In this document: one piece after another, positions 16,951 to 27,558 of the stretch
Layout of the letters: each line of letters begins with the position of its first letter
How positions within the stretch are numbered: the stretch's first letter is position 1
Source of the DNA: Azohydromonas sediminis
Lineage (GTDB): Bacteria; Pseudomonadota; Gammaproteobacteria; Burkholderiales; Burkholderiaceae_C
Direction: 5' to 3'
DNA: 64,000 nucleotides
Assembly: GCF_003574675.1 (NCBI RefSeq)
Contig: NZ_QOAZ01000017.1
Location: 1-64,000 of the forward strand
Position numbers and translations under genes: made by a program
Notes under the pieces: model-generated
Told to the model about the DNA's origin: nothing
The model's database searches: none
What the model saw: the letters and a program-made list of their open reading frames with translations, nothing else

Positions 16951-17133
16951 ATCAATGGCTGGGCTTTTCGGAGCCCTCAGCCGGCCGCCGGCACGGCAAC
17001 AATTTATTTGAGACCAAAATCGCCGGCAGACGTTCAGCGGTATCGCGCTGGCTCTTGACCGATCTCAATTCGCGCGCACCGTGGCCGGCCGACGATGGCG
17101 GTCGCTGCCCCTCACGAGTCCGGAGACGCGCCG
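16951..17133. other. ppsA upstream region
   Basis: Together with the CIRCE and palindrome this makes a 311-base gene-free gap. It holds a hairpin with a two-base bulge (16957-16982, GGCTGGGCT pairing with AGCCCTCAGCC), an AT-rich block (17000-17020, AATTTATTTGAGACC) and a TTGACC (17055-17060). These suggest the ppsA promoter lies here, but I cannot assign a convincing -10/-35 pair. Confidence 0.35.
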
Positions 17134-19548
17134 ATGGCGACGAACTACATCCGCTGGTTCCGCGACCTGTCGCTGGCCGACCTGCCACTGGTCGGCGGCA
17201 AGAACGCCTCGCTCGGCGAGATGTTCCGCGAGCTCGCGCCACTTGGCGTGCGCATCCCCGACGGCTTTGCCGTCACCGCGCAGGCGTACCGCGACGCGCT
17301 CGACGCCGCCGGCGCCTGGGGCGAACTGCACGAACTGCTCGACCGCCTCGACAAGCGCGACACCGACGCGCTGGCGCGCGCCGGCGCCCGGGCGCGCGAG
17401 ATCGTCTACGCGGCGCCGATGCCCCGGGCCGTCGAGCAGCAGCTGCGCGAGGCCTGGCGCACGCTGAAGGCGCAGGTCGGTCCCGACCTGAGCGTGGCGG
17501 TGCGCAGCTCCGCCACCGCCGAGGACCTGCCGACCGCGAGCTTCGCCGGCCAGCACGACACGTACCTCAACATCCGCGGCGAGGAGATGCTCGTCGACGC
17601 CGTCAAGCGCTGCCAGGGATCGCTGTTCACCGACCGCGCGATCAGCTACCGCATCGACCAGGGCTTCGACCACTTCAAGGTCTACCTGTCGGTCGCGGTG
17701 ATGCAGATGGTCAGGAGCGACCTCGCGTCGAGCGGCGTCATCTTCACGATCGACACCGAGAGTGGCCACCCCGACTTCGTCTTCGTCACCGCCGCGTGGG
17801 GGCTGGGCGAGAACGTCGTGCAAGGCGCCGTCGACCCCGACGAGTTCTACGTCCACAAGCCGACCTACCGCCTCGGCCATCGCGCCGTCGTGCGGCGCAC
17901 GCTCGGCGACAAGCAGGTACACATGGTCTACGCGCACGGACGCACGCGCGAGCCGGTCATCAACCTGCCGACGCCGAAGTCGCTGCGCGCGCGCTACTGC
18001 CTGAGCGACGACGACGTGCTCGAACTCGCCGGCGCCGCGATCGCGATCGAGGACCACTACGGCCGGCCGATGGACATCGAGTGGGCCAAGGACGGCCCCG
18101 ACGGCAAGCTCTACATCGTGCAGGCGCGGCCCGAGACGGCGGCGTCACAGAAGCGCGCCCACGTGCTCGAGGAATACGTGCTCGACGGAACCGGCCCGGT
18201 GCGCGTGCAGGGGCGCGCGGTGGGCGCCAAGATCGCCGCCGGCGCCGCGCGGCGCATCACGTCGGCGGCGCGGCTCAACACGTTCCGCCCCGGCGAGGTG
18301 CTCGTGGCCGACACGACGACGCCCGACTGGGAGCCGGTGATGAAGACGGCCGCGGCGATCGTCACCAACCGCGGCGGGCGCACCTGCCACGCGGCGATCG
18401 TCGCGCGCGAACTCGGCATCCCCGCCGTCGTCGGTGCCGAGCACGCGACCGAGGCGCTCGCCGACGGCGAGACGGTCACCGTCTCGTGCGCCGAGGGGGC
18501 GGTGGGCCGCGTCTACGCCGGCGCGGTGCCGTTCCACAAGGAGATGAGCGATCTCGCGGGGCTGCAGAAGCCCGCCACCGAGATCATGGTCAACCTCGGC
18601 AACCCGGAGCTCGCGTTCCAGGTCAGCCTGATGCCGTGCGACGGCGTCGGGCTCGCGCGGATGGAGTTCATCATCAACGAGTACATCAAGGTGCACCCGA
18701 TGGCGGTGCTGCACCCGCAGCGCATCCAGGACGCGGCGGTGCGCGCGCAGGTGGAATCGCTGTGGGCGCAGCACGCCGATGGCGCGGCGTACTTCGTCGA
18801 GAAGCTGAGCGAGGGCATCGGGACGATCGCCGCCGCGTTCTGGCCGCGGCCGGTGATCGTGCGGCTGTCGGACTTCAAGAGCAACGAGTACGCGGCGCTG
18901 CTCGGCGGGCGCGACTTCGAGCCGCACGAGGAGAACCCGATGATCGGGTTCCGCGGCGCGTCGCGCTACATCCACCCGGCGTACGAGGAGGGCTTCGCGC
19001 TCGAGTGCATCGCGCTGCACCGCGTGCGCGACGTGATGGGGCTCACCAACCTGAAGGTGATGGTGCCGTTCTGCCGCCGCCTGGACGAGGCGCGGCGCGT
19101 GCTCGACGTGATGGCGAAGCACGGCCTGAAGCGCGGCGAGAACGGCCTCGAGGTCTACGTGATGTGCGAGATCCCGAACAACGTGCTGCTGATCGACGAG
19201 TTCAGCGCGCTGTTCGACGGCTTCTCGATCGGCAGCAACGACCTGACGCAGCTCACGCTGGGCGTTGACCGCGACAGCGCGATCGTCGCAGAGAGCTTCG
19301 ACGAGCGCGACCCCGGGATGCTGAAGATGCTCAGGCTCGCCGTCGAGGGCGCCAAGCGCAACGGCCGCCACAGCGGCATCTGCGGCCAGGCGCCGTCCGA
19401 CCACCTCGAGATCGCGCAGTACCTCGTCGAGCTCGGCATCGACAGCATCAGCCTGACGCCCGACCGCGTGCTCAAGACGATGCAGGCCGTGCGGCAGATC
19501 GAGCAGGCGCTAGGCGCACCGCGCCGCGCGGACGCGCCGCTCTCGTGA
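17134..19548 (+). CDS. ppsA: phosphoenolpyruvate synthase
   Basis: PpsA converts pyruvate, ATP and water to PEP, AMP and phosphate for gluconeogenesis. The 804-residue protein shows all three domains: N-terminal ATP-grasp (LVGGKNASLGEMFREL; SSATAEDLPTASFAGQHDTYL), the central phosphohistidine swivelling domain with the catalytic His in TNRGGRTCHAAIVARELGIPAVVG, and the C-terminal PEP/pyruvate TIM barrel (SIGSNDLTQLTLGVDRDS, GICGQAPSDH). The ATG at 17134 gives the standard MATNYIRWF start; thirteen further upstream codons are open but not conserved. Length matches E. coli PpsA (about 790). Confidence 0.98.
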   Translation: MATNYIRWFRDLSLADLPLVGGKNASLGEMFRELAPLGVRIPDGFAVTAQAYRDALDAAGAWGELHELLDRLDKRDTDALARAGARAREIVYAAPMPRAVEQQLREAWRTLKAQVGPDLSVAVRSSATAEDLPTASFAGQHDTYLNIRGEEMLVDAVKRCQGSLFTDRAISYRIDQGFDHFKVYLSVAVMQMVRSDLASSGVIFTIDTESGHPDFVFVTAAWGLGENVVQGAVDPDEFYVHKPTYRLGHRAVVRRTLGDKQVHMVYAHGRTREPVINLPTPKSLRARYCLSDDDVLELAGAAIAIEDHYGRPMDIEWAKDGPDGKLYIVQARPETAASQKRAHVLEEYVLDGTGPVRVQGRAVGAKIAAGAARRITSAARLNTFRPGEVLVADTTTPDWEPVMKTAAAIVTNRGGRTCHAAIVARELGIPAVVGAEHATEALADGETVTVSCAEGAVGRVYAGAVPFHKEMSDLAGLQKPATEIMVNLGNPELAFQVSLMPCDGVGLARMEFIINEYIKVHPMAVLHPQRIQDAAVRAQVESLWAQHADGAAYFVEKLSEGIGTIAAAFWPRPVIVRLSDFKSNEYAALLGGRDFEPHEENPMIGFRGASRYIHPAYEEGFALECIALHRVRDVMGLTNLKVMVPFCRRLDEARRVLDVMAKHGLKRGENGLEVYVMCEIPNNVLLIDEFSALFDGFSIGSNDLTQLTLGVDRDSAIVAESFDERDPGMLKMLRLAVEGAKRNGRHSGICGQAPSDHLEIAQYLVELGIDSISLTPDRVLKTMQAVRQIEQALGAPRRADAPLS

Positions 19549-19601
19549 TCGGCTACAAAGCAGCCTGCGGCGCACACCGCGGCACAAAGAGGAGAAGGCG
19601 A

Positions 19602-20162
19602 ATGATCGGCAAGTGGAGCGTGGCGGCAGCGTCGGTGCTGATCGCCGCGTCGGCGTGGGCACTCGAGGTCGGCGGGGTCCAGCTGCCCGAGCGCGCGACG
19701 CTGGCCGGCAAGGAACTGGTGCTCAACGGCGCGGGCGTGCGCACGCGGCTGATGTTCAGGGTCTATGTCGCGTCGCTGTACCTACCGGCCAAGGCGGGCG
19801 ACCTCGCCGGCACGCTGGCGCAGAGCCCGCGCCGCGTGCAGCTCGACATGCTGCGCGACGTCGGCGCCGAGGACCTCGTCAACGCGCTCGTCGATGGCAT
19901 GAAGGGTGCCAATGCGGCGCAGGACCTCGCCGCCGTCAAGCCGCAGACCGACCAGCTCGTCGCGCTGATGAAGACCATCGGCGAGGCCAAGAAGGGCGAC
20001 GTCGTGACGATCGATTACGTCGACGGCGAGACGCGCGTCGGCCACAACGGCAAGGCGCTCGGCGCGATCGCCGGCGCGGCGTTCAACGACGCGCTGCTGC
20101 GCGTGTGGCTGTCGGACAAGCCGGTGCAGGCCGACCTGCGCAAGGCGATGCTGGGCGGCTGA
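19602..20162 (+). CDS. secreted chalcone isomerase-like protein
   Basis: The 186-residue product has a signal peptide (MIGKWSVAAASVLIAASAWA) and a domain of the bacterial chalcone-isomerase-like type: LEVGGVQLPERATLAGKELVLNGAG, RLMFRVYVASLYLP and LLRVWLSDKPVQADLRKAMLG. Bacterial members are periplasmic proteins, thought to bind small ligands or fatty acids rather than to isomerise chalcone. A good AGGAGAAGG site precedes the ATG at 19602. It follows ppsA by 53 bases on the same strand and may be co-transcribed with it. Function is unknown. Confidence 0.85.
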   Translation: MIGKWSVAAASVLIAASAWALEVGGVQLPERATLAGKELVLNGAGVRTRLMFRVYVASLYLPAKAGDLAGTLAQSPRRVQLDMLRDVGAEDLVNALVDGMKGANAAQDLAAVKPQTDQLVALMKTIGEAKKGDVVTIDYVDGETRVGHNGKALGAIAGAAFNDALLRVWLSDKPVQADLRKAMLGG

Positions 20163-20207
20163 GGGCGCTGCCCGCGGGCGGTCCTTTGACGGCCGGTCGG
20201 GCGCCGA

Positions 20208-21215
20208 TCAGACGCACCCGAGCTGCGACGCGACGGCCGGCGTCGCGTTGACGCTGGCGATCTGCATCGCGGGGCGCTGCGCCGGCAGCACGCGCCACAG
20301 CTCGTCGGCGAAGGCGGGGCCCACGTCGGTGATGCCGTCGAAGTCCAGCGTCGCCGACGCGAACTGCTCCAGCCGCCACGCGGCGCGCCGCGCCAGCGCG
20401 CGCGACTCGAGCACGCCGTCGGCAGCGAGCAGCCGCAGCGGCACGACGGTGTGGTCGATGCCGCCGCGCGTGCCGTCGCGGCTGGCGGCGCGCAGCACGC
20501 CGTCGAGCGTGCGCGTCGTGTCCAGCGCGATCGCGACGTAGACCGAGGTCCCCTGGCGCGGCAGCGCGCGCGTGGCCTGCCAGCGGCCGTCGTCCCAGGC
20601 CAGACGGCGCCAGCCGCTGGCGTTGGCGTGCAGGTCGAACACGTCGGCCAGACGCGCCACGTGGTACAGGCCGCGGCCGCTGTGGCGCGCCGGTTGCGTC
20701 GTCAGGCGGCCTTTGGCGAGCTCGAGCATCGCCTGTGCCGGGTCGTCGATCGCGAAGGCCTCGCGGATCGCGTCGAAGGCACCACGCCCGTCGTCGGACA
20801 CCAGCAGCTGCACCTGCACCGGCGTCTGCCGCATCGACACCGTCACGGTGCTGCCGCCGCTGTGGTCGACGGCGTTGTTGACCAGTTCGGTGAACGCGTG
20901 CTGCACCATGCGCCTGACCGCCGGCGGCAGGTCGAAGCAAGGCGCGAAGTCGCGTGTCCACGCGCGCGCCTCGTCGAGGCCGGCGAGCGCGTAACGCTGC
21001 ACGACCTGGCGCAGCGGCCCGGGCCGGTAGACGGGCCGCGAGCGGCTGCCGTCGCGCGCGAGCCAGCCCAGCGCGACGAGTCGCCCGAGCAGGCGTGCCG
21101 CGCCGGCGCGCCGTGCGCCGGTGCGCGTCGCGACGGCGGCGGCGAGGTCGCGCGGATGCTGCAGCGCCAGCGCAGTGATCCAGGTCGTGACGTCGTGCAG
21201 GTTCAGGCGGGCCAT
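20208..21215 (-). CDS. HTH / GHKL ATPase / DUF4325 regulatory protein
   Basis: This 335-residue cytosolic protein has three parts. Residues 1-65 look like a winged helix-turn-helix ([20 protein letters not shown], then [15 protein letters not shown]). Residues 95-210 form a RsbW-like GHKL ATPase with the N box [14 protein letters not shown] and the G1 box [12 protein letters not shown]. The last 90 residues ([42 protein letters not shown], here described not as one motif) match DUF4325, a STAS-like module. No histidine phosphorylation site is seen, so it is not a classic sensor kinase; it resembles an anti-sigma/partner-switch protein. Its target is unknown. It diverges from fba. Confidence 0.8.
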   Translation of the reverse strand: MARLNLHDVTTWITALALQHPRDLAAAVATRTGARRAGAARLLGRLVALGWLARDGSRSRPVYRPGPLRQVVQRYALAGLDEARAWTRDFAPCFDLPPAVRRMVQHAFTELVNNAVDHSGGSTVTVSMRQTPVQVQLLVSDDGRGAFDAIREAFAIDDPAQAMLELAKGRLTTQPARHSGRGLYHVARLADVFDLHANASGWRRLAWDDGRWQATRALPRQGTSVYVAIALDTTRTLDGVLRAASRDGTRGGIDHTVVPLRLLAADGVLESRALARRAAWRLEQFASATLDFDGITDVGPAFADELWRVLPAQRPAMQIASVNATPAVASQLGCV

Positions 21216-21386
21216 GGCAGTGCGGTCGCGCGCGTCCAGCGATGTCGGCAGTGTCGGCGCCGGCGCCGCGGCCCGACCCTCCGATCAGCGGTGGCATTGC
21301 CGCCCACTCGCGCCGATCGGCGGCCGCGCCCCCGCGCCCCGGGGGGCGTCGGGGCGCCGGCGCGGCGTCGGCGCGCCGCGCGTCGA

Positions 21387-21392
21387 TACACT
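21387..21392 (+). promoter_or_regulatory. -10-like TACACT upstream of fba
   Basis: TACACT in the GC-rich 253-base gap before fba is the only -10-like sequence I see there. It is 77 bases ahead of the ATG. No matching -35. The rest of the gap (21216-21468) shows nothing else beyond GC-rich runs. Confidence 0.35.
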
Positions 21393-21468
21393 GCGCGCTG
21401 GCGTGCCGCCGCGCCCCCCGGCGCGCCGCCGGCCGCAGCGTCTTCCGTCACCACTTCGAGAGACCGCC

Positions 21469-22533
21469 ATGCCCCTCGTTTCGATGCGCCAGCTGCTCGA
21501 CCACGCCGCCGAGAACGGCTACGGCATTCCCGCGTTCAACGTCAACAACCTCGAGCAGGTGCAGGCGGTGATGACCGCCGCGGCCGAGGTCGGCGCGCCA
21601 GTGATCCTGCAGGCCAGCGCCGGTGCGCGCAAGTACGCCGGCGAGCCGTTCATCAAGCACCTGATCCAGGCCGCGATCGAGCAGTGGCCGCAGATCCCGC
21701 TGGTGATGCACCAGGACCACGGGCAGAGCCCCGACGTGTGCCGCGGCGCGATCGAGCTCGGCTTCTCGTCGGTGATGATGGACGGCAGCCTCGAGGCCGA
21801 CGGCAAGACGGTGGCCAGCTACGACTACAACGTCGACGTGACGAAGAAGGTCGTCGAGATGGCGCACCGGCTCGGCGTCACCGTCGAGGGCGAGCTCGGC
21901 TGCCTCGGCTCGCTCGAGACGATGAAGGGCGACAAGGAGGACGGCCACGGCGCCGAGGGCACGATGACGCGCGAGCAGCTGCTCACCGACCCCGAGCAGG
22001 CGGCCGACTTCGTCAAGCGCACCCAGCTCGACGCACTGGCGATCGCGATCGGCACCAGCCACGGCGCGTACAAGTTCAGCCGCAAGCCCACCGGCGACAT
22101 CCTCGCGATCGGCCGCATCAAGGAGATCCACCAGCGCATCCCGAACACGCACCTCGTGATGCACGGCAGCTCGAGCGTGCCGCAGGAGCTGCTCGAGCAG
22201 ATCCGCCAGTACGGCGGCAAGATGAAGGAGACCTACGGCGTGCCGGTGTCCGAGATCCAGGAGGCGATCAAGTACGGCGTGCGCAAGATCAACATCGACA
22301 CCGACATCCGCCTGGCGATGACCGGCGCGGTGCGCAAGTTCCTCGCCGAGAACCCCGACAAGTTCGACATGCGCGAGTGGATGAAGCCCGCGCGCGAAGC
22401 CGCGTACCGCGTCTGCAAGCAGCGCTACCTCGAGTTCGGCTGCGAAGGGCAGGCCGCCAAGATCAAGCCGGTGCCGCTGTCCGAGATGGCGCAGCGCTAC
22501 GCCAGGGGCGAACTCGCCCAGACGGTGGTCTGA
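21469..22533 (+). CDS. fba: fructose-bisphosphate aldolase class II (Calvin-cycle type)
   Basis: This 354-residue zinc enzyme splits fructose 1,6-bisphosphate (and often sedoheptulose 1,7-bisphosphate) into triose phosphates. The active-site blocks are [20 protein letters not shown] (zinc His), [26 protein letters not shown] (zinc His) and [15 protein letters not shown] (zinc His). The sequence is of the CbbA subgroup, which includes the housekeeping aldolase of many Burkholderiales even when no Calvin cycle genes are present; none are seen here. The ATG at 21469 matches the standard [19 protein letters not shown] start. Confidence 0.97.
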   Translation: MPLVSMRQLLDHAAENGYGIPAFNVNNLEQVQAVMTAAAEVGAPVILQASAGARKYAGEPFIKHLIQAAIEQWPQIPLVMHQDHGQSPDVCRGAIELGFSSVMMDGSLEADGKTVASYDYNVDVTKKVVEMAHRLGVTVEGELGCLGSLETMKGDKEDGHGAEGTMTREQLLTDPEQAADFVKRTQLDALAIAIGTSHGAYKFSRKPTGDILAIGRIKEIHQRIPNTHLVMHGSSSVPQELLEQIRQYGGKMKETYGVPVSEIQEAIKYGVRKINIDTDIRLAMTGAVRKFLAENPDKFDMREWMKPAREAAYRVCKQRYLEFGCEGQAAKIKPVPLSEMAQRYARGELAQTVV

Positions 22534-22600
22534 GGCGGATGCTGGTACGCCAAGACCGGGCCACGGCACACGCCCTGGCCCGTCGCCGGCGGGGGTCTCG

Positions 22601-24472
22601 GTGAGCGACGATCGCGCAAGCGCACCCGACGACGAGTTTTCGCAGTCGCTCGATCTGCTGATCCGCACGAGTGCGAACAAGCTCGTTCGCGACGCCGACC
22701 CGCAGGCCTACCTCGACTGGATCGCGCGCCACGGCGCGTCGATCGGCCCCGGCGTGCTGCCGCCGTCGATGCGCGGCGAAGCCCACGCGGTCGACGCGTC
22801 GCGGCTGATGCGCCTGATCGGCCACATGATCTATGCGGCGACGCCGCTGCCGCAGCACCGGTTCCAGCCCCGCCGCCTGCCGCTGCCGGGCCGCAACGAC
22901 CCGTGCCTGTGCGGCTCGCTGCGCAAATTCAAGCAGTGCTGCGAGCCGATGATGGCGGCGTTGCCGAGGCTGTCCGAGGCGATGACGACGCCCGCCGTGC
23001 TCGACGCGATGGGCAAGAAGGCGTGGCGCGAGCTGCCGGCCTCGCGCATCGCGCCGCGCCTGGTCGACGAGGCCGCCGCGATGCTGCGCCACGAGCATCG
23101 GCTGGCCGACGCCGTCGCGCTGCTCGAGCCGTGGGCCGCGCAGCCGGGGCCCTACCCGGACGAATGGGCCGACCTGCTCGACCTGCTCGGCGACCTGTAC
23201 GCCGACCTCGGCAAGCCGCGCAAGCGCAAGGCGCTGGCGCAGGCGATGATCGAGCGCGGCGGGCCGCTGGTGCAGGCCAAGGGCTGGCAGCGCCTGGCGC
23301 TGATGGCCGCCGACGCCGGCAAGCCCGACGAGGCCCGCGCCGCGTTCACGAACGCTCAGCGGCTCGCGCCCGACGACCCCGCGCTCGCGCTGCTCGACGT
23401 CACGATGCTGCTGGGCCTCGGCGAGGCGGCGCAGGCGCGCGCGCGCGCGCAGTTCCACGTCCGCCGCCTCGAGCGGATGAACGCCGACGGCCGCCACGAC
23501 GACCTGATCGCCGCGCTGCATCGGCTCGGCGAACAGGGTTTCGCCTACTTCGAGCACGCGACGCTCGAACACGACCCGCAACTCGGCCGGCTCGACGCGT
23601 GGCTGGCCGCGCTGCCGCCGCCGCAGCTGCGGCTGGACCTGCGCGACGCCGGCGCCGACGACCTCGGCGAACTGCGCCCGGCCAAGGCGCTCGACCGCGC
23701 GCTCGAGCGCTGGCACGCCGTGTTCGACGCCGGCGCGCCGACGCTGGTGGCGCTGCACGCCGACGGCGGCGACGCGTGGCGCGGCTTCGGCAAGTGGATG
23801 GCGCTGCTCGAGGCCGAGCCGGCGCTCGGCGACAGCTTCGAAGTCATCGACGGGCTGCTGCTCGCGCTCGAGGCGCACCCGAGTCCGGCGTCGGCCGCCC
23901 TGTCTCGGCGTCTGCTCGAGCGGGGACTTGCGCTGTGGGCGCAGCTGCGCGAACGCTTTCCGCGCGCACGCTGCGAGTGGGGCGTGTGGTCGAACCGGCC
24001 GGCGCTGCGCGTGCTCGCGCAGCACGTCGTCGCCGACGACACGCCCACCGCCGAGCGCAGCTTCGACGTGTTGCGCCACCTCGTCGAGGTGCTGAACCCG
24101 AACGACAACCACGGCTTTCGCACCCGTCTGGCCGCCGTGCTGCTGCGCCGCGGCCTGCACGCCGACGCGCTCGCGCTCGCCGAGCGCTACCCCGACGACA
24201 GCGACGAGATGGCGCTCGCGCACGTGCTCGCGCTGTGGCACCTCGGGCGGCGTGGCGAGGCCACGTCGCTGCTGGCCGAGACGCTGCGTGCGAACCGCCA
24301 CCTCGCGAAGGTGCTGCGCTCGACCGTGAAGCCGAAGCCGCGCGAGAGCGCGTATGTCATGCTCGGCTCGCTGCAGGAGGCGCAGCTCGCGTACCGCGAC
24401 CAGTTCGACCTTTGGCAGGAGCCCGCGCTGCGCGAGATGGTCGAGGGCGTGGTCCGTAGAATCGGCCGATGA
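22601..24472 (+). CDS. SEC-C motif protein with tetratricopeptide-like repeats
   Basis: A 623-residue cytosolic protein of unknown function. Near residues 98-120 it has a SEC-C zinc motif, [18 protein letters not shown], the same metal-binding tail found on SecA. The rest is alpha-helical and Ala/Leu-rich with TPR-like helix pairs (for example [20 protein letters not shown] and [20 protein letters not shown]). Start is GTG at 22601 after a G-rich stretch. It is followed 10 bases later by purC. SEC-C motifs often mark proteins that meet ribosomes or translocon parts, but nothing specific can be concluded. GC content is as in its neighbours. Confidence 0.7.
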   Translation: MSDDRASAPDDEFSQSLDLLIRTSANKLVRDADPQAYLDWIARHGASIGPGVLPPSMRGEAHAVDASRLMRLIGHMIYAATPLPQHRFQPRRLPLPGRNDPCLCGSLRKFKQCCEPMMAALPRLSEAMTTPAVLDAMGKKAWRELPASRIAPRLVDEAAAMLRHEHRLADAVALLEPWAAQPGPYPDEWADLLDLLGDLYADLGKPRKRKALAQAMIERGGPLVQAKGWQRLALMAADAGKPDEARAAFTNAQRLAPDDPALALLDVTMLLGLGEAAQARARAQFHVRRLERMNADGRHDDLIAALHRLGEQGFAYFEHATLEHDPQLGRLDAWLAALPPPQLRLDLRDAGADDLGELRPAKALDRALERWHAVFDAGAPTLVALHADGGDAWRGFGKWMALLEAEPALGDSFEVIDGLLLALEAHPSPASAALSRRLLERGLALWAQLRERFPRARCEWGVWSNRPALRVLAQHVVADDTPTAERSFDVLRHLVEVLNPNDNHGFRTRLAAVLLRRGLHADALALAERYPDDSDEMALAHVLALWHLGRRGEATSLLAETLRANRHLAKVLRSTVKPKPRESAYVMLGSLQEAQLAYRDQFDLWQEPALREMVEGVVRRIGR

Positions 24473-24482
24473 GGTCGTCCCG

Positions 24483-25400
24483 ATGACGAGCGCGCTGTTC
24501 GAATCGCACCTGCACTCGCTGCCGCTGGTCGCGCGCGGCAAGGTGCGCGACAACTACGCGGTCGGCACCGACCGGCTGCTGATGGTCGCCACCGACCGCC
24601 TGAGCGCGTTCGACGTCGTGATGGGCGAGCCGATCCCGGGCAAGGGCGAGCTGCTCACGCGCATGGCGCTGTTCTGGTTCGAGCGCCTCGCGCACGTGGT
24701 GCCGAACCACCTGACCGGCGACGACCCGACCGCCGTCGTCGCGCCCGACGAGGTCGAGCAGGTGCGCGGCCGCTCGATGCTCGTCAAGCGGCTGAAGCCG
24801 CTGCCGATCGAGGCGGTGGTGCGCGGCTACCTCGCCGGCTCGGGCTGGAAGGAGTACCGCGAGTCGGGCAGCGTGTGCGGCGTCGCGCTGCCGCCGGGGC
24901 TGCGCAACGCGCAGCAGCTGCCGCGGCCGATCTTCACGCCGGCGACGAAGGCCGAGGCCGGCGCGCACGACGAGAACATCACGTTCGCGCAGGCCGCCGG
25001 CATCGTCGGCGCCGAGCTCGCGGCGCGCGTGCGCGACGTGTCGATCGCGCTGTACACCGAGGCGGCGGCGTATGCGCTCGAGCGCGGCATCATCATCGCC
25101 GACACCAAGTTCGAGTTCGGCCTCGACGAGCACGGCACGCTGACGCTGATGGACGAGATCCTGACGCCCGACTCGTCGCGCTACTGGCCGGTCGAGAGCT
25201 ACGCCGCGGCGCTCGAGCGCGGCGACAACCCGCCGAGCTTCGACAAGCAGTTCGTGCGCGACTGGCTCGAGTCGGTGCGCATCGACGGGCGGCCGTGGAA
25301 CAAGAAGGCGCCGGCGCCGGCGCTGCCGGCCGAGGTGATCGCCGCCACCGCGGCCAAGTACCGCGAGGCGCTGAACCGACTGCTGTCTCCGGCCCCCTGA
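24483..25400 (+). CDS. purC: SAICAR synthase (phosphoribosylaminoimidazole-succinocarboxamide synthase)
   Basis: PurC ligates aspartate to CAIR with ATP in purine synthesis. The 305-residue length is that of the long PurC form found in betaproteobacteria and yeast. Motifs: [30 protein letters not shown] cited as its KVRDNY and TDRLSAFDV parts, the Arg/Gly block [18 protein letters not shown], and IADTKFEFG with [15 protein letters not shown]. The start is the ATG at 24483; a TAGAAT box at 24457-24462 inside the end of the preceding gene could drive it. purE and purK lie 2 kb downstream. Confidence 0.97.
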   Translation: MTSALFESHLHSLPLVARGKVRDNYAVGTDRLLMVATDRLSAFDVVMGEPIPGKGELLTRMALFWFERLAHVVPNHLTGDDPTAVVAPDEVEQVRGRSMLVKRLKPLPIEAVVRGYLAGSGWKEYRESGSVCGVALPPGLRNAQQLPRPIFTPATKAEAGAHDENITFAQAAGIVGAELAARVRDVSIALYTEAAAYALERGIIIADTKFEFGLDEHGTLTLMDEILTPDSSRYWPVESYAAALERGDNPPSFDKQFVRDWLESVRIDGRPWNKKAPAPALPAEVIAATAAKYREALNRLLSPAP

Positions 25401-25404
25401 GGCG

Positions 25405-26511
25405 ATGGCGTCGCGGCTGCTGGCCCGGCTCGACGCCGCGATCGCCACGACGCGGCAACCGATCGAGCTGGCCTGCCTGCGCGCCGAGCGCGCCGCCTTC
25501 CTCGCGCGCCAGGGCAGGCTGGACGACGCGCGGCGCACGCTGGCCGACCTTCACGCGCGCTTCGCGCTGCGTCCGCACCCGGCGGTCAGCGCGTGGACCG
25601 CACTCGCCGAGGGGATCTGCGACTACTTCGAGTCGATGGCGCCGCACGCACGCGACCGGCTGCAGCGCGCTCACGTGCTCAGCCGCGCCGCCGAACTGGC
25701 GCCGCTGCGCGTGCTGGCCGCCGCGTGGCTGGCGCACCTGGAGCTGATGGCCAGCGACATGACGCCGATGGCGGCACACCTCGTCGAGGCGCTGCGCGAC
25801 GCGGCGCCCGACCACCACGCGGCGCGCTGGCGCGCCTGTCTCGTCGCCGCGTCGGCGTACCACTACGCCGGCCGTGCCGACCGCGCACGTCCGTGGTACG
25901 ACCTCGCACGCCAGCACGCCGTGGCCGACGGCGACGAGGCGGCGCTGTCGTCGCTGATGTTCAACCGGGCGACGCTGCAGGCCAGCCAGGCGCGCATCGC
26001 GGCGGTGTTCGGCTGCGCCGACGCGGCCGACGCGGCGGCGCTGGCGCACGAGGCGCTGCTGGGCGTCGAGTCGACGGCGTCGTTCGAGCACGGCATCGGC
26101 GGCGCGTCGCTGCCGTCGATGGTGCCGGTCGTGCGCGCGCAGCTGCTCGTCGACGAGGGGCGCTGCGCCGAGGCGTTGGCGCTGTACGAGCAGTGGTTCG
26201 AACGCGCGATGGCCGACGGGCAGGCGCGGCTGCGGGCGTATTTCCTCGCCGACATTGCGTGGTGCCGGCTGCAGCTCGGCCGCGAGGCCGCCGCGCGCGC
26301 CGATCTCGCGCAGTCGCTGCAGGCCGTGGCCGGCTGCGAGACGGACGACCGCGCGGTGGCCGCGGCGCGCATCGCGCAGGTCCTGGCCGCGCTCGGCGAC
26401 GATGCGCAGGCCACGGTGTGGCGCGGCCGCGCCGAGCGCGACCTCGCGGCACACCGCGCCGAGCAGCAGCGCCTGGCCGCGCTGCTCGACGACGCGCTGG
26501 CGGCTTCGTGA
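25405..26511 (+). CDS. tetratricopeptide-like protein of unknown function
   Basis: A 368-residue, Ala/Leu/Arg-rich, fully alpha-helical protein with loose TPR-like helix pairs (ERAAFLARQGRLDDARRTLADLH; AAWLAHLELMASDMTPMAAHLVEALRD given as separate repeats). There is no signal peptide or transmembrane segment and no catalytic motif that I recognise. It begins four bases after the purC stop, so it is probably co-transcribed with purC, and converges on the thioredoxin gene. The C-terminal part resembles repeats of MalT-like or adenylate-cyclase-associated scaffolds, but no effector domain is attached. Function unknown. Confidence 0.65.
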   Translation: MASRLLARLDAAIATTRQPIELACLRAERAAFLARQGRLDDARRTLADLHARFALRPHPAVSAWTALAEGICDYFESMAPHARDRLQRAHVLSRAAELAPLRVLAAAWLAHLELMASDMTPMAAHLVEALRDAAPDHHAARWRACLVAASAYHYAGRADRARPWYDLARQHAVADGDEAALSSLMFNRATLQASQARIAAVFGCADAADAAALAHEALLGVESTASFEHGIGGASLPSMVPVVRAQLLVDEGRCAEALALYEQWFERAMADGQARLRAYFLADIAWCRLQLGREAAARADLAQSLQAVAGCETDDRAVAAARIAQVLAALGDDAQATVWRGRAERDLAAHRAEQQRLAALLDDALAAS

Positions 26512-26541
26512 GGCGCTGCCGGTGGTGCGCGGCTTGGCGCG

Positions 26542-27480
26542 TCAGAACAGCGCCATGCTCAGCTTGCGCCGGTACTGGTCGACCACCGGGTCGACCGGCG
26601 CTGCGGCGGCCTTGCCGGTGACCTCGAGCGCGCCCTTGGCCTCGGGCGCGGCCTTGGCCAGCGGCTTGGTCATCAGCTGCAGGATCGCGACGTAGGTCTT
26701 GCGTGCGAGCTCGTCGCGCCAGCCTTTGTCGCGCATCACGATCTCGAGCAGTTCGTCCATCGCCTGCGTGAAGCGCCCGGCCGCGAAGTGCGTCTGCGCG
26801 AGCTCGAAGCGCGCGTCGAAGTCGCGCTTGTTGTCCGCGATCGCCGCGGCCAGCGCGTCGGCGCTGCGCGCCTTCGGCGCCGCCTCGCACGCCTCGAGCC
26901 AGCGGCCCACCGCGTCGAAGCGGGCGTCCAGCGCCGCCTTTGCAGCCACCGGTTCGAACGCGGCGCGCGCCGCCGCCACCTGCCCGCGCTCGAGCAGCAG
27001 CTTGACGTAGTCGTAGCGCGCGTCGTCGTTGCCGGGGTCGATCGCCACCGCCTGCTGCAGCCGAGCCAGCGCGGCGTCGGTGTCACCGCCGGCGGCCAGC
27101 GCCTCGGCGGCGGCGGTTTCGGCGTCGGCCTGCATCGCCTCGGCGGTGGGCACGTGGCGGTTGAGGAAGGCGCGCACCTGCGCCTCGGGCAGTGCGCCGA
27201 CGAAGCCGTCGACCGGCTGTCCCTTGTCGAACAGCACGCAAAACGGGATCGAGCGCACGCCGAACGCCTGGCTCAGCTGGCCGGCGATCTCGGGCTGCTC
27301 GTCGCTGTTGAGCTTGGCCAGCTTGAAGCGTCCGCCGTAGTCCACCTCGAGCTTTTCGAGGATCGGCCCCAGCGTGCGGCAGGGCCCGCACCACGGCGCC
27401 CAGATGTCGAGCAGCACGGGCTGCTGCATCGAGGCCTGGATCAGGTCGGTTTCGAAGTTCTGCAGGGTGATGTCGATCAT
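26542..27480 (-). CDS. cnoX: CnoX/YbbN-like thioredoxin with TPR tail
   Basis: CnoX proteins are holdase chaperones with a thioredoxin domain, protecting clients during oxidative stress and handing them to GroEL. The 312-residue product has a thioredoxin fold in residues 1-110 with a complete WCGPC active site (about residues 33-37, [13 protein letters not shown]) and the cis-Pro loop [16 protein letters not shown]. coli CnoX lacks one Cys; here both are present, so it should retain redox activity. The rest has TPR pairs ([30 protein letters not shown] in parts; [23 protein letters not shown] in parts). It is divergent from purE. Confidence 0.88.
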   Translation of the reverse strand: MIDITLQNFETDLIQASMQQPVLLDIWAPWCGPCRTLGPILEKLEVDYGGRFKLAKLNSDEQPEIAGQLSQAFGVRSIPFCVLFDKGQPVDGFVGALPEAQVRAFLNRHVPTAEAMQADAETAAAEALAAGGDTDAALARLQQAVAIDPGNDDARYDYVKLLLERGQVAAARAAFEPVAAKAALDARFDAVGRWLEACEAAPKARSADALAAAIADNKRDFDARFELAQTHFAAGRFTQAMDELLEIVMRDKGWRDELARKTYVAILQLMTKPLAKAAPEAKGALEVTGKAAAAPVDPVVDQYRRKLSMALF

Positions 27481-27521
27481 GGCGGATCCTCGGGCACCGG
27501 CGTCGCGCGCGGCGCGCCGCC

Positions 27522-27527
27522 TACAAT
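27522..27527 (+). promoter_or_regulatory. -10 box TACAAT upstream of purE
   Basis: TACAAT in the 78-base gap between the divergent cnoX and purE genes predicts transcription starting near 27534, about 25 bases before the purE GTG. No PurR-like operator is visible. Confidence 0.5.
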
Positions 27528-27558
27528 TCCACGCTTTCCTGCATTGTGGAGCATCCCC

